DNA of 19,737 nucleotides from Planctomycetota bacterium (GTDB lineage: Bacteria; Planctomycetota; SZUA-567; H5-PLA8): contig JANXLS010000929.1 in the NCBI GenBank assembly GCA_025355035.1, forward strand, positions 1-19,737. The letters are read 5' to 3'. Of this stretch, positions 6,433 to 15,109 are shown piece by piece. Position 1 is the stretch's first letter. Each line of letters starts with the position of its first letter. The notes under the pieces are model-generated. The model saw only the letters and a list, made by a program, of their open reading frames with translations, ran no database searches and was not told where the DNA came from. A program made the translations under genes and the position numbers.

Positions 6433-8361
6433 ATGTGCGGATTCACAGGACTTTTCCGTTGGGACGGGCTCGCGCCGGATGACGTTTCCAATGTTGCGCG
6501 AGCGTCGAATGTGATCGCACATCGCGGCCCGGATTCGTCGGGATTCTGGAATGACGATCGCATCGCGCTCGGTTTCCGGCGACTAAAGATCATCGATCTT
6601 TCTGCGGCTGGCGAACAACCGATGGCCAATGAAGACGGCTCTCTGCGCGTCGTCTTTAATGGCGAAATTTACAACCATCGGGAACTGCGCGAGGAACTCG
6701 TTTCGCGCGGACATCGCTTCAAATCCAAATCCGATACGGAAGTCCTGCTGCATCTTTTCGAAGAGTGCGGCGAAGCCATGTTGCCGCGCCTGCGCGGGAT
6801 GTTCGCGTTTGCGATCTGGAACGCAAAATCGCGCGAACTTTTTTTCGCGCGCGATCCCATCGGCGTCAAGCCGCTCTACTTCGCCGAACGCGATGGATGC
6901 CTCGCGTTCGCCAGCGAAGCGAAGGCGCTATTCGCGCTGGGAATCGAACGCGACGTTGACTGCGTCGCGCTGGATCAGTCGCTGGCGTATCGCTACGTCC
7001 CAGCACCGCGCAGCGGATTTCAGAATGTCGAAAAACTTCCGCCCGGCCATTGCGCTTGGGCGAAGAACGGCACGGTCGAGTACAAGCGCTGGTGGACTTT
7101 TACGCGCGATGCAGCTGTATCAAAATTGAGCGCGTCGGCAGCGGCTGACGAGATTCTGCCACAGCTTAAAGTCGCGGTTGAACGCCGCTTGATCTCGGAC
7201 GTGCCGCTCGGATTCTGGCTATCCGGCGGTATCGATTCCGCGCTCGTCCTGGCACAAGCCGGCGGATCGCATCCGTCGTTTTGCGCCGGGTTTGCGCAGC
7301 CGGAATACGACGAACGCGACCTTGCCCGGGCGAGTGCCGAACAGCTGCATTCGAAGCTCGAAAGCTTCGATGTCCCGGCGACAATTTTCGAATGTTTGGC
7401 GCAAACCATTTGGCACGCTGACGAGCCGTTCTTCGACAGTTCCATGCTCCCGGTTTACGCGCTGGCCGAACGGACGAAACCGCATGCGACCGTCGTGTTG
7501 AGCGGGGATGGCGGGGACGAAGCCTTCGCCGGATACGATCGCTACGTTGGGATGCAACTGCTTGAGCGCTACAAAAAAACACCGCGCTTGATGCGCTGGG
7601 CCGCATTGAAATACGTCCAGTGGCGCTATCCGACCGCATCGCGAAGTGGCTGGGATCGGATGTTGCGCTGGCTCGAAAAATGCCGCGCGATGGAAGCGGC
7701 GAAGCACCATCCTTACGTCGCCGCGATGGAGCTTTTCAGCGCGGAACAACGCGCGGCGCTCTATGGCGACGCGATGCTCGACGCCACCGAAGGGTGTGAC
7801 GCGCGCGAAGAACTCGAAGGCGCTCTGCTCCGCGCGCGCAGTGTCATGTCGGCATCCGAAACGGAAAACGCAAAACCCGGGACGCTGCAACATGCCGATC
7901 TGCATTCATACCTTCCCGGCGATGTGTTGCACAAAGTCGATCGGATGTCGATGGCGCACGGCATCGAAGTTCGCTCGCCATTTTTGGATGTGGATCTGAT
8001 GACGTGGGCTTTGTCGCTGCCCGATGTTGTTCGCCTGCCCGGGAAACAAACCAAACCGCTCTTGCGAAACGCCGCGAAACGCATCCTTCCGCCGAGCGTG
8101 GCGTCCGCGCGCAAACGCGGTTTTGGGGTGCCGCTCGACGACTGGTTTCGCGGACCGTTGCAGAAGATTGCGCTCGACGCGTTCGAGAATTCGCGCTGCG
8201 TTGCCGATAAACTTTTCAAGAAACGGTATTGGGAGAAACTGTGGTCCGAGCACCAATCTGGGCACGCGCAGCACGGGGAACGGCTTTTCGCGCTGCTTGC
8301 AACCGAGATGTGGCACACTGTTTTTTTCTCGCGGCAAGTCCCGGATAAACGGCCTTCATAA
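6433..8361 (+). CDS. asnB: Asparagine synthase (glutamine-hydrolysing)
   Basis: 642 residues, close to Bacillus-type AsnB and to related amidotransferases of polysaccharide loci. The N-terminal class II glutaminase domain begins MCGFTGLF with catalytic C2 after Met removal, RGPDSSGFW, R49, NGEIYNHRELREEL (76-89), SDTEVLLHLFEECG and ARDPIGVKPLYF. The C-terminal ATP-pyrophosphatase domain has the SGGIDS loop at 264-269, LSGDGGDEAFAGYDRY and VDRMSMAHGIEVRSPFLD, and ends with an FGVPLDDWFRGPL motif. Ammonia from glutamine is channelled to an adenylated carboxylate, normally aspartate. A GGGAG site lies about 10 bases before the ATG. It is the last gene of the probable hpnH unit and converges on the giant protease gene 12 bases later. 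A role on a carboxylate other than aspartate cannot be excluded. Confidence 0.95.
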   Translation: MCGFTGLFRWDGLAPDDVSNVARASNVIAHRGPDSSGFWNDDRIALGFRRLKIIDLSAAGEQPMANEDGSLRVVFNGEIYNHRELREELVSRGHRFKSKSDTEVLLHLFEECGEAMLPRLRGMFAFAIWNAKSRELFFARDPIGVKPLYFAERDGCLAFASEAKALFALGIERDVDCVALDQSLAYRYVPAPRSGFQNVEKLPPGHCAWAKNGTVEYKRWWTFTRDAAVSKLSASAAADEILPQLKVAVERRLISDVPLGFWLSGGIDSALVLAQAGGSHPSFCAGFAQPEYDERDLARASAEQLHSKLESFDVPATIFECLAQTIWHADEPFFDSSMLPVYALAERTKPHATVVLSGDGGDEAFAGYDRYVGMQLLERYKKTPRLMRWAALKYVQWRYPTASRSGWDRMLRWLEKCRAMEAAKHHPYVAAMELFSAEQRAALYGDAMLDATEGCDAREELEGALLRARSVMSASETENAKPGTLQHADLHSYLPGDVLHKVDRMSMAHGIEVRSPFLDVDLMTWALSLPDVVRLPGKQTKPLLRNAAKRILPPSVASARKRGFGVPLDDWFRGPLQKIALDAFENSRCVADKLFKKRYWEKLWSEHQSGHAQHGERLFALLATEMWHTVFFSRQVPDKRPS

Positions 8362-8373
8362 AGGAGCGACGAT

Positions 8374-11300
8374 CTACTTTTGAAATCGCCCGCTCACTCC
8401 CGCCTTTGCGGAATAATGGATATCGACCGGTGACGTGTACACGCGCCCGTTGATCGTCAGATCGGTGGTGATCGTCATGGTCGCATTCGTGTTGCCGAGG
8501 CCCCACGTTTTCGCCCACGTGCCCTTGTGCAGCAGCGCTTTGAATGCAACGGGTCCGCCTTTGAACTCGATTGTTCGGGTCGTCTTGTTGCGAACCGCCG
8601 GCTTGAATGAAAGCTGGATCGTCCCGGCACTCGATGGTCCTTTTCCTTTTGAGTCCAACGTAAAGGATACGGGTATGCCGCCCACATTCAGCTTCATGAC
8701 AACGCCAGTGGGATTGAATTTCGCTGGAAGATTGGGGATAATTCCCGAGACGGAAACTGAGTCTTTTCCGCCGATCGAGAGCGAAACTTTGCCGGCCAGC
8801 GCGGACACGATCATGGGAATTTTCTTCAGCGAATTTGGATCGTTCGGGTCTGTGCCGTCCAAAATTTCGTTCACGTCGCTGACGCCGTCGCCGTCTGTAT
8901 CCACTCCCGCCCCAGTGCCTCCACCCGGAGAATTCACTTGCACTTCCACTTTCGCGGAAGCGCTCGAGCCATCCGTGTTGGTGATCGTCACTGTTGCCAA
9001 ATACACGCCCGCAGTGCCATACGAGTGCGACGCAGTCGCATCAGTCCCGCTTGATCCATCGCCGAAATTCCATGCATAGGTCAGCGCACTGCCACCCGCG
9101 TCAGTCGCGGCAGACGAGAAGGAAATTGTTTGTCCGACTAGCGCCGGGAGTGGCGTTGCGGTCGGCGCGGATGCAAGCGTGGGCGGCGGCGAGACGATGC
9201 TGAGCGACACCGTCGCGACGTTGCTGTCCGAATGGCCATCGTTGGCTTTGAAAGTGAAGCTGTCTGAGCCGAAGTAATTTTGAGCGGGAGTGTAGGTCAG
9301 GTTCGGAGCCGTGCCGCTCACTGTTCCGTGTGCCGGTTGGGCGACCACACTGTATGTCAGACTGTCGCCGTTCACATCCGTTGCGGGGAGCGTGCAAGCG
9401 ACGGCCACGTTTTTAGTCGTTGCCAAAGAAACAGCCGTCGCGACCGGCGGCGTGTTGTCGTCATCGATGATTGTAAACGTGTGAACCGACTTCGCTCCAA
9501 GCGTTGCGTTGTTCGGCGCGCTGAGCGTGATCACGATTGTTTCGTCCGCCTCCATCAGCGTGTCGTTCACGACCGCGATGGAAATGTTCTGAGTGGTCGT
9601 CCCGGCCGGGAATATCAGCGTTCCGTTTGCCAGTAGGTAATCCACGCCTCCGCCGGTTGCCGTTCCGCCTGTGACGGCGTAATCCACCGCGACCGGGACA
9701 CTCGTCGCCGCGCTTAGATTCACCGGTACCAGCACCGGCGAAATCGCTTCGCTTCCGCTGGACGCCGTCGCCGCAAAAGCAACTGTCGGCGTGACCCACG
9801 GGTCGAGGCGATGCGCCGGGATCGGCTGCTCGTAAAATCCGTATGGAAGTTGAACGCCGACGGCAATATTGTCCCCGCCGGTGCCTTCTTTATGCAGAGC
9901 TTGAATGAAATATTTCTGCCCGGCCACGAGCGAAATCGCCGCCGATTTCTGGCTCGCAAATTTCGTCCACTGACGGCTGCTGGTGTAGCCGCTGACGCTC
10001 GCGATTTTCACGGCTTTGGCGACGGTCGAATCAGCGCTTAACCACAGTTCGCTCGAATCGTCGCTGGCGATGTAGAAATAATAACTGCCCGTCGTCGGCG
10101 CGTAGAAATAACCGCGTATCCGCGTGCCGTAGTTGTCGCCGAAATTGGTCGGGCCTTCGAATACGGTCGTCAGTGTTTCGGTGCCGGTGGGGTTATTGGG
10201 GTACGCCGCGTTGGTCGTCAAATCAGTGACGTTCGTTCCGGTAATGCCCGTCCACCAGTCGCGCGTGATTCCCGTGCCGGGACCATTTAATGGAGCAGGC
10301 ATCACCGTCGCCGTAAAATTCTTTCCGCCTACATTGCCACCGACGACGGCCACGCTCTGCGTCGTTGGCGTGAATATCCCACCCGGCAACGTCGGCGTGA
10401 GTGTGTACGTTCCATTCGGGACGCTGACGACCGCGTAGTTGCCGGACGCGTCGCTCGTCCCCGAGCGCGTCCCATCACTGACGACGACTCCCGCCAACGG
10501 CGAACCGTTGCTCGTGATGTTTCCCGTCACCAAATACGTGCCCGGATCGAGAACGCCGACGAAAACGGTCGACGTCGCCGACATGCTTTTCAAGTCTGAA
10601 ACCGTGCACGTCACCGTGTAACCGCCGGATTTGGCCCACGATTTACTTTGTGTCGCGGAGTTCGTCGTGCTGAATGTGCCGTCGCCGAAGTCCCAATAGT
10701 ACGCCATCGAGTCGCCGTCCGGATCGCTGGCAGTACACGTGAGCGCCGCCATCGTGGCAGTTTGCGGATACGCCGGGTTGCAGACAAGAGACGAAATAAC
10801 CGGAGAGCGATTGTTCGCAAATGTTCCCATGTTCACAACAACATCGATCGACTCGGGTGTGGTTCCGCCTAAGCCGATCGGAGTGATGTAAAGCCCGGCG
10901 GCGGTATCGGAATACGTTCGTCCGATGGTGATCGAGGAATCATTCTTCCCGCCGCTTGTTCCCGGTGTGGTGTCCAGCAATTGCGGTCCGCCGTTGCTGC
11001 TGGCCCACGGAGCCCAGCGCAATTCGACGCCATTCATCAGCCAATTGTTGCCGGTGATCTTCTGTCGAAATCCGCCCCAATAAACGCGGCCGCTGGCGTC
11101 GCCGGTCTTCGCAACTTTGAAGGCGCCAATGTTCGTTCCCAGCGCCTGGTCGTGCGCATAAATGCGGTAGGTTCCGCTGGTCGTGATCGAGGTGACTTGA
11201 GCCGTTGGCAGCCAGTTGAATTTATTCTTCATCTGCTCATTGAAATGGGTCGTCGGATCACCGTTTCCACCCATGACCGTGAATGGATCGCCGTATTCGT

Positions 11301-12675
11301 CGTTCGCTCCGGCACCGATCGTCGTGCCGTCGGTCGTGGCCCAATAGTTGGCGTGGCTTACGCCGTAATTGTGTCCCAATTCATGAGCCGCCACGCGCAG
11401 ATCGAATTCGCCTTCCAGCGCGCAACCTTTACCGCCCACGTAACCGATTCCGGCCGCTCCGTTGCTCAAGTATTTACAGCCGACGACATCGAGATTATAG
11501 CTGCCGTCGTTGTACCCGGCTGCGTTTGCCGCCGCTCGCGAATCGGTCATCAACGCCCCGAAGTTGTTGGCATAGTACGTCGACAATTGCGGAAGGCGAA
11601 ACACCTGTGTGGTCGCGGTGCACGTCATCGACGTTTGGTTGTACGAACAATCGACATAAAAATTGTTGACCGTCGTGTTGATCAGCGTTTCGGCTGCGGC
11701 CTGGGTTAACGGTTCGCCAGCCAGGTCCGAAAAATCGACGCGAATGAACAGCACCGTCTTCGCTCCGATTGTCCACGATGTTCCCGTAGCGCCCGCCGTT
11801 CCTGCACCGTTGACGTGAGGACCGTTGCCACTCTCAGCGGAAGCGAGCTTCGACGCGAGAGCGTCCGGGCAGGAGTCGCAGCAGGTGTAATAAATCGTGT
11901 CGCCCGCGTCGACTGTAACCGCTCGTGAAACCACGCCTTTGACCGGACACACGCCGTCCGGATTGGCAATGCGCTTGGATGGATCGGGCAATTCGCCCGC
12001 AGCCAAAATCCGGATCGGACTTTCATGCAGCGCCATGCTATCGCCGATGACGATGCCGTGCAGTGGGATGTTTTCTTTTGTCGTCTGATCTTTTCGGCGA
12101 CCGTACGCGTAGGCGTTGTAATTCTGTCCGTTCACGCTGACGGTGCGCGTCATGCTGGAACTTTTTCCGCCGGGAATCGGCAGGGATGCGGCGACCGAAT
12201 AGGTGCCGATACCATCGATCCGTTTTTCGAGAAGCGAAGCGATTTCGGCGGGTAATTCCTGTCGCTGCATAAAAGTTAGAGCGGATTTCAGCGCCGTTTC
12301 GGGATCGTTCTGAATCAGCGTTTCCAATGCCAGTCGCCGTTGGGCAGCGAGCGCTTTTCCCTTTTGGAGCAACGCGGAACGAGACTCATTCGATGCAGCT
12401 TTTTGGTACTCGACGATCCAATTCGAAAACGCGCCAAACGCATCGACGCTCGGCGCGACAATGGTGGCATTCGTGGCTTCCTCGCGCTTGGAGTCATCGA
12501 CGACCGGACGAAAGGTCGCTTGGCTCGATGTCCTGCTCGATTCGATTGTGGGCGCCGCGATCGGATTGCTGCGCAACGAATTCAGCGGCTTCAATCCGAG
12601 CAGCAGGACGACGAGCAACAAAACGAAGACAAGTGAGAGTTTGAGGCGAGATGACCCGGAGTTGTTATTTGGCAT
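8374..12675 (-). CDS. Giant secreted metzincin-type metalloprotease with PKD, PA14 and Calx-beta domains
   Basis: 1433 residues from the ATG at 12675 (a GTG at 12699 would add 8). A hydrophobic segment at about 10-32 (LSLVFVLLLVVLLLGL) is a signal sequence or N-terminal anchor. A pro-region follows with a CPV...CC-x2-C motif (C243, C265, C266, C269). The protease domain resembles gametolysin-type (M11) metzincins: HELGHNYGVSH at 431-441 gives the zinc ligands H431, H435, H441 and the catalytic E432, and VMGGNG near 468 is the Met-turn. Next come a PKD domain (~625-708, YYWDFGDG), a carboxypeptidase-regulatory-like domain (~714-790), PA14 (~799-957), Calx-beta (~962-1074), a cadherin/tandem-95-like domain (~1076-1160), a second PKD (~1164-1248) and a calcium-binding TSP3-like repeat (DTDGDGVSDVNE, ~1257-1282). 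The ~150-residue C-terminal domain is not recognised and shows no PEP-CTERM signal. Likely an extracellular or surface protease acting on protein or glycan-bearing substrates. The substrate is unknown. Confidence 0.9.
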   Translation of the reverse strand: MPNNNSGSSRLKLSLVFVLLLVVLLLGLKPLNSLRSNPIAAPTIESSRTSSQATFRPVVDDSKREEATNATIVAPSVDAFGAFSNWIVEYQKAASNESRSALLQKGKALAAQRRLALETLIQNDPETALKSALTFMQRQELPAEIASLLEKRIDGIGTYSVAASLPIPGGKSSSMTRTVSVNGQNYNAYAYGRRKDQTTKENIPLHGIVIGDSMALHESPIRILAAGELPDPSKRIANPDGVCPVKGVVSRAVTVDAGDTIYYTCCDSCPDALASKLASAESGNGPHVNGAGTAGATGTSWTIGAKTVLFIRVDFSDLAGEPLTQAAAETLINTTVNNFYVDCSYNQTSMTCTATTQVFRLPQLSTYYANNFGALMTDSRAAANAAGYNDGSYNLDVVGCKYLSNGAAGIGYVGGKGCALEGEFDLRVAAHELGHNYGVSHANYWATTDGTTIGAGANDEYGDPFTVMGGNGDPTTHFNEQMKNKFNWLPTAQVTSITTSGTYRIYAHDQALGTNIGAFKVAKTGDASGRVYWGGFRQKITGNNWLMNGVELRWAPWASSNGGPQLLDTTPGTSGGKNDSSITIGRTYSDTAAGLYITPIGLGGTTPESIDVVVNMGTFANNRSPVISSLVCNPAYPQTATMAALTCTASDPDGDSMAYYWDFGDGTFSTTNSATQSKSWAKSGGYTVTCTVSDLKSMSATSTVFVGVLDPGTYLVTGNITSNGSPLAGVVVSDGTRSGTSDASGNYAVVSVPNGTYTLTPTLPGGIFTPTTQSVAVVGGNVGGKNFTATVMPAPLNGPGTGITRDWWTGITGTNVTDLTTNAAYPNNPTGTETLTTVFEGPTNFGDNYGTRIRGYFYAPTTGSYYFYIASDDSSELWLSADSTVAKAVKIASVSGYTSSRQWTKFASQKSAAISLVAGQKYFIQALHKEGTGGDNIAVGVQLPYGFYEQPIPAHRLDPWVTPTVAFAATASSGSEAISPVLVPVNLSAATSVPVAVDYAVTGGTATGGGVDYLLANGTLIFPAGTTTQNISIAVVNDTLMEADETIVITLSAPNNATLGAKSVHTFTIIDDDNTPPVATAVSLATTKNVAVACTLPATDVNGDSLTYSVVAQPAHGTVSGTAPNLTYTPAQNYFGSDSFTFKANDGHSDSNVATVSLSIVSPPPTLASAPTATPLPALVGQTISFSSAATDAGGSALTYAWNFGDGSSGTDATASHSYGTAGVYLATVTITNTDGSSASAKVEVQVNSPGGGTGAGVDTDGDGVSDVNEILDGTDPNDPNSLKKIPMIVSALAGKVSLSIGGKDSVSVSGIIPNLPAKFNPTGVVMKLNVGGIPVSFTLDSKGKGPSSAGTIQLSFKPAVRNKTTRTIEFKGGPVAFKALLHKGTWAKTWGLGNTNATMTITTDLTINGRVYTSPVDIHYSAKAGVSGRFQK

Positions 12676-12870
12676 GACAGCGATTCCAAATCGATTCACA
12701 ATTGCAAAAATAACTTATGTACTGGTGACGACGGCCCTACCCGATTTACTTCGTACAATGTGCACAAAATCGGATTTATGCGCATTTCATCTACTTAAGC
12801 GCCGCAAAACACGTGCTTTGAAAGGAGACTGGCAGTTGTGAGGGGCATTCAACGACGGAAACGGCTTGGC

Positions 12871-13632
12871 TCATTCCGGCCTGTTCATCGTCAAATCGCA
12901 AAACCAAAAGCCTTTCGTGGGCTGACGTCGCCCTGGCTCGCCGGTATCGGCGGGCGGGCAAACTGTGCTTCCGGGATGTGTCTGCTCGATGGGGCGGTAG
13001 ACTTTTTCGCCGACTCGAACATCCAGCGGCGCACGAAAAATCGGCCCGGCGAAGACGAACGAATGGTACTCGCCATTTTCGCCGCACGGATCCATGTCAG
13101 ACGGCAGATCGCGCACCCACGCCGCGTTCAATTCGCGCCCGACATCCGCCTCGCCTAAAAAAGAATCGTTGACGCAGCACAACACAGCGCGGAAGCCCAG
13201 TTCGCAGAACTCCAGGATCAAGTGCGTGGTGTCGTTTTTCCACAACGGAAAGACGCCATTCATCCCGACTTGAGCGAGGTTGTTTTCGCGCCATTGGCGC
13301 AGGTCTTCGAGAAAAATATCGCCGTAGATGACATGCTCGACGCCAAGTGCTTTGTAACGCAGTAAAATTGCGCGCATCTTATCGGCATATTCTTCGTTTG
13401 TGCTGCGTTGGCTGACGAACATTTTTTCCAGCGGCAATCCGATCTGTCGCGCCTGCTCGTCTAGCAATTCTTCCCGAACACCGTGCATGGAGACACGTTG
13501 AAAATGTGCGTTCAACGTCGTCAGCAACGCGACAACTTCGTACTCGCCCGAGGTCAACACCCGATGCAGACAGAGCGCCGAATCTTTTCCTCCGCTCCAA
13601 CAAAACAGCACCCGCTTCTTGTCGCCCGCCAT
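12871..13632 (-). CDS. Dph6-like ATP pyrophosphatase (ATP_bind_4 family)
   Basis: 253 residues of the adenine-nucleotide alpha-hydrolase fold. The P-loop-like motif SGGKDSALCLHRVL at 14-27 binds ATP. HGVREELLDEQARQIGLPLE, VEHVIYGDIFLEDLRQWREN and FPLWKNDTTHLILEF are hallmarks of the diphthine-ammonia-ligase (Dph6/MJ0570) family. Diphthamide is absent from bacteria, so the bacterial members must amidate or adenylate something else, and their substrate is not established. The end (ENGEYHSFVFAGPIF) matches the conserved GENGEYHT(F/L) region. The start ATG at 13632 is preceded by GGGAGG with 6-base spacing. It lies between the protease gene and a small membrane-protein gene on the same strand, with gaps of 195 and 96 bases, so an operon is uncertain. 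Confidence 0.9.
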   Translation of the reverse strand: MAGDKKRVLFCWSGGKDSALCLHRVLTSGEYEVVALLTTLNAHFQRVSMHGVREELLDEQARQIGLPLEKMFVSQRSTNEEYADKMRAILLRYKALGVEHVIYGDIFLEDLRQWRENNLAQVGMNGVFPLWKNDTTHLILEFCELGFRAVLCCVNDSFLGEADVGRELNAAWVRDLPSDMDPCGENGEYHSFVFAGPIFRAPLDVRVGEKVYRPIEQTHPGSTVCPPADTGEPGRRQPTKGFWFCDLTMNRPE

Positions 13633-13728
13633 GTCGGCCTCCCGAGTTTTCGTTGTGATCGTGTCTCTGATCTGCCGGAGTAATGTACACGAAATGACGC
13701 GGCCGCGACGGCACGCTGACAGCGTTAT

Positions 13729-14061
13729 TCAACGCTCAGATTCGTGCAAATAAAGTACTCGATAATTGGCTTCAACACCGACCAAGGTCAAGAAGACGAA
13801 GAAGCAGCTTGCTGGAATTAGAAAAAGCGCGGCCCACTGCAACCTCTCCTTTTTGAAGCGCATTCGATGATAGGCCCAGATGCTTAGCGACAACGCGACT
13901 AAGCTGAGCCCGAAGTAGACGCATTGAATCGTCCATGTGCTGAACCGATCGAATGTCGCGGGATTGAATGGCGTATTTCGCGCCACGTTGAATCGAAACA
14001 ACGCGATGACCGCGGCGAGACAGACTGAACTTCCGATCAGCATGACTGTGTTTTTCAACAT
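13729..14061 (-). CDS. Small three-helix membrane protein of unknown function
   Basis: 110 residues with three hydrophobic segments at about 5-22 (TVMLIGSSVCLAAVIALF), 44-64 (WTIQCVYFGLSLVALSLSIW) and 76-96 (WAALFLIPASCFFVFLTLVG), separated by short polar loops including the basic YHRMRFKKERLQ. The start is well supported: GAGGAG lies about 9 bases before the ATG at 14061. I do not recognise the family. It is divergent from the 3-hydroxybutyrate dehydrogenase gene, with about 100 bases between starts, and 96 bases upstream of the Dph6-like gene. The strong ribosome-binding site makes it a credible gene despite its small size. Confidence 0.75.
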   Translation of the reverse strand: MLKNTVMLIGSSVCLAAVIALFRFNVARNTPFNPATFDRFSTWTIQCVYFGLSLVALSLSIWAYHRMRFKKERLQWAALFLIPASCFFVFLTLVGVEANYRVLYLHESER

Positions 14062-14164
14062 GCGATCGTGCTCCTCTTTTTTCGTCCCAAAACTGAATTG
14101 TTATTCACTCGATTTCCAAAAAAGGAATACACTTCTGTTTCCACATTAAACTGTGAGGTGTGTC

Positions 14165-14938
14165 ATGTCCCAACGCTCTCTGAATATCCTGATCACCGGC
14201 GCAGGTAGCGGCGTCGGCCGCGGACTCGCTCACTGTTTTACCGCGAATGGGCATCGCCTTTTTTTGACCGACGTTAATCCTCAGGGCCTTGCTGAAACGG
14301 TCGCTTCGTTGGGCGCACATTCGGTGCGCGTCTCAACGCATCCGGCGGACATCACGTCGGCGGCGCAGATCAAAACAATTTTCGAATCGTTGGCTTCCCA
14401 ACGCATCGATGTGTTGATCAACAATGCCGGACTGCAGTTTGTCGCGCCGGTCAGCGGATTTCCGGAAGAGCGTTGGGACTTGCTTTTTGATGTGATGCTG
14501 AAGGGCGCATTTTTAATGACGCAATCGGTGCTGCCGATCATGCGCAAAAATGGTTTTGGACGCATCGTCAACATCGGATCGATTCACGCGCTGATCGCGT
14601 CACCGTTCAAATCGGCGTACGTCGCGGCGAAACATGGGTTGCTGGGATTGTCGAAAGTCGTCGCGCTGGAAACCGGTGATGCCGACATCACGATGAACAC
14701 GATCTGCCCAGCTTATATTCGGACACCCCTGGTTGACGCTCAGATTGCCGCGCAGGCCAAATCACACGGACTTTCTGAAAAAGAGGTCATCGATAAGATC
14801 ATGCTCGAACCGATGCCGAAGAAAGCGTTCATTAGCATCGAAGAAGTTGCCGCGACGGCTGAATTCCTGATGAGCCACGAAGCACGCAACATCACCGGGC
14901 AGGCGATTGCGATCGATGGCGGCTGGACATCGCGCTAA
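14165..14938 (+). CDS. 3-hydroxybutyrate dehydrogenase-type short-chain dehydrogenase
   Basis: 257 residues of the classical SDR family; cytoplasmic NAD(P)-dependent oxidoreductase. TGAGSGVG at 11-18 is the cofactor-binding motif, NNAG is at 86-89, and S139, Y152 and K156 form the catalytic set (SAYVAAKHGLLGLSK). The C-terminal part, MNTICPAYIRTPLV, EVIDKIMLEPMPKKAF and ARNITGQAIAIDGGWTSR, is strongly like D-3-hydroxybutyrate dehydrogenase (BdhA), which interconverts 3-hydroxybutyrate and acetoacetate, for example in polyhydroxybutyrate turnover. The ATG at 14165 has TGAGGTG just upstream and is better than the GTG at 14153. No other ketone-body or PHB genes are in the window, so a different 3-hydroxyacid substrate remains possible. 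Divergently transcribed from the three-helix membrane protein gene. Confidence 0.88.
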   Translation: MSQRSLNILITGAGSGVGRGLAHCFTANGHRLFLTDVNPQGLAETVASLGAHSVRVSTHPADITSAAQIKTIFESLASQRIDVLINNAGLQFVAPVSGFPEERWDLLFDVMLKGAFLMTQSVLPIMRKNGFGRIVNIGSIHALIASPFKSAYVAAKHGLLGLSKVVALETGDADITMNTICPAYIRTPLVDAQIAAQAKSHGLSEKEVIDKIMLEPMPKKAFISIEEVAATAEFLMSHEARNITGQAIAIDGGWTSR

Positions 14939-14996
14939 CAGCCCGTTGAAACCCAAAGCACCTTCAACTCTGCACGAATTCAACGAGTAAATCAAA

Positions 14997-15011
14997 GCCG
15001 TGCCACACGGC
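14997..15011. other. Short perfect hairpin between SDR and sigma factor genes
   Basis: A 6-bp perfect stem (GCCGTG / CACGGC) with a CCA loop lies 58 bases after the dehydrogenase stop. It lacks a following run of T, so it is not a standard intrinsic terminator, though it may contribute to 3'-end formation. A chance hairpin of this size is not excluded. Confidence 0.3.
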
Positions 15012-15072
15012 GTACAAAATTTCGAAGAAATAAGGAAGAAAGCCGCGCTTTGGGGAGACTAATCTGTCGAGC

Positions 15073-15109
15073 GAGGAACGAAATGATCGCCAAACCGGAA
15101 CGCGCGTGA
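15073..15109 (+). promoter_or_regulatory. Shine-Dalgarno site and 8-codon upstream frame overlapping the sigma factor start
   Basis: GAGGAA (15073-15078) is ideally placed for the ATG at 15083, not for the sigma factor GTG at 15106. The ATG opens an 8-codon frame (MIAKPERA) whose TGA (15107-15109) overlaps the GTG start (15106-15108). This is the layout of a leader peptide translationally coupled to the downstream gene. The GTG itself has only a weak CGGAA before it. Confidence 0.45.

Noticed and set aside
7219..7905. 228-residue frame antisense to the asparagine synthetase gene
   Set aside because: It is fully contained opposite well-conserved AsnB catalytic motifs and lacks recognisable domains.
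10981..11709. 242-residue frame antisense to the protease domain
   Set aside because: It is opposite the HELGHNYGVSH region, which is clearly the coding strand; the composition is that of a shadow frame.
12740..12790. Palindrome TGTGCACA upstream of the protease gene as an operator
   Set aside because: An 8-base palindrome without a second copy or a clear promoter beside it is not enough to call.
14108..14135. TTCC-A6-GGAA inverted repeat in the divergent region as an operator or terminator
   Set aside because: A four-base stem around an A run is too weak, and no convincing promoter pair could be placed around it.
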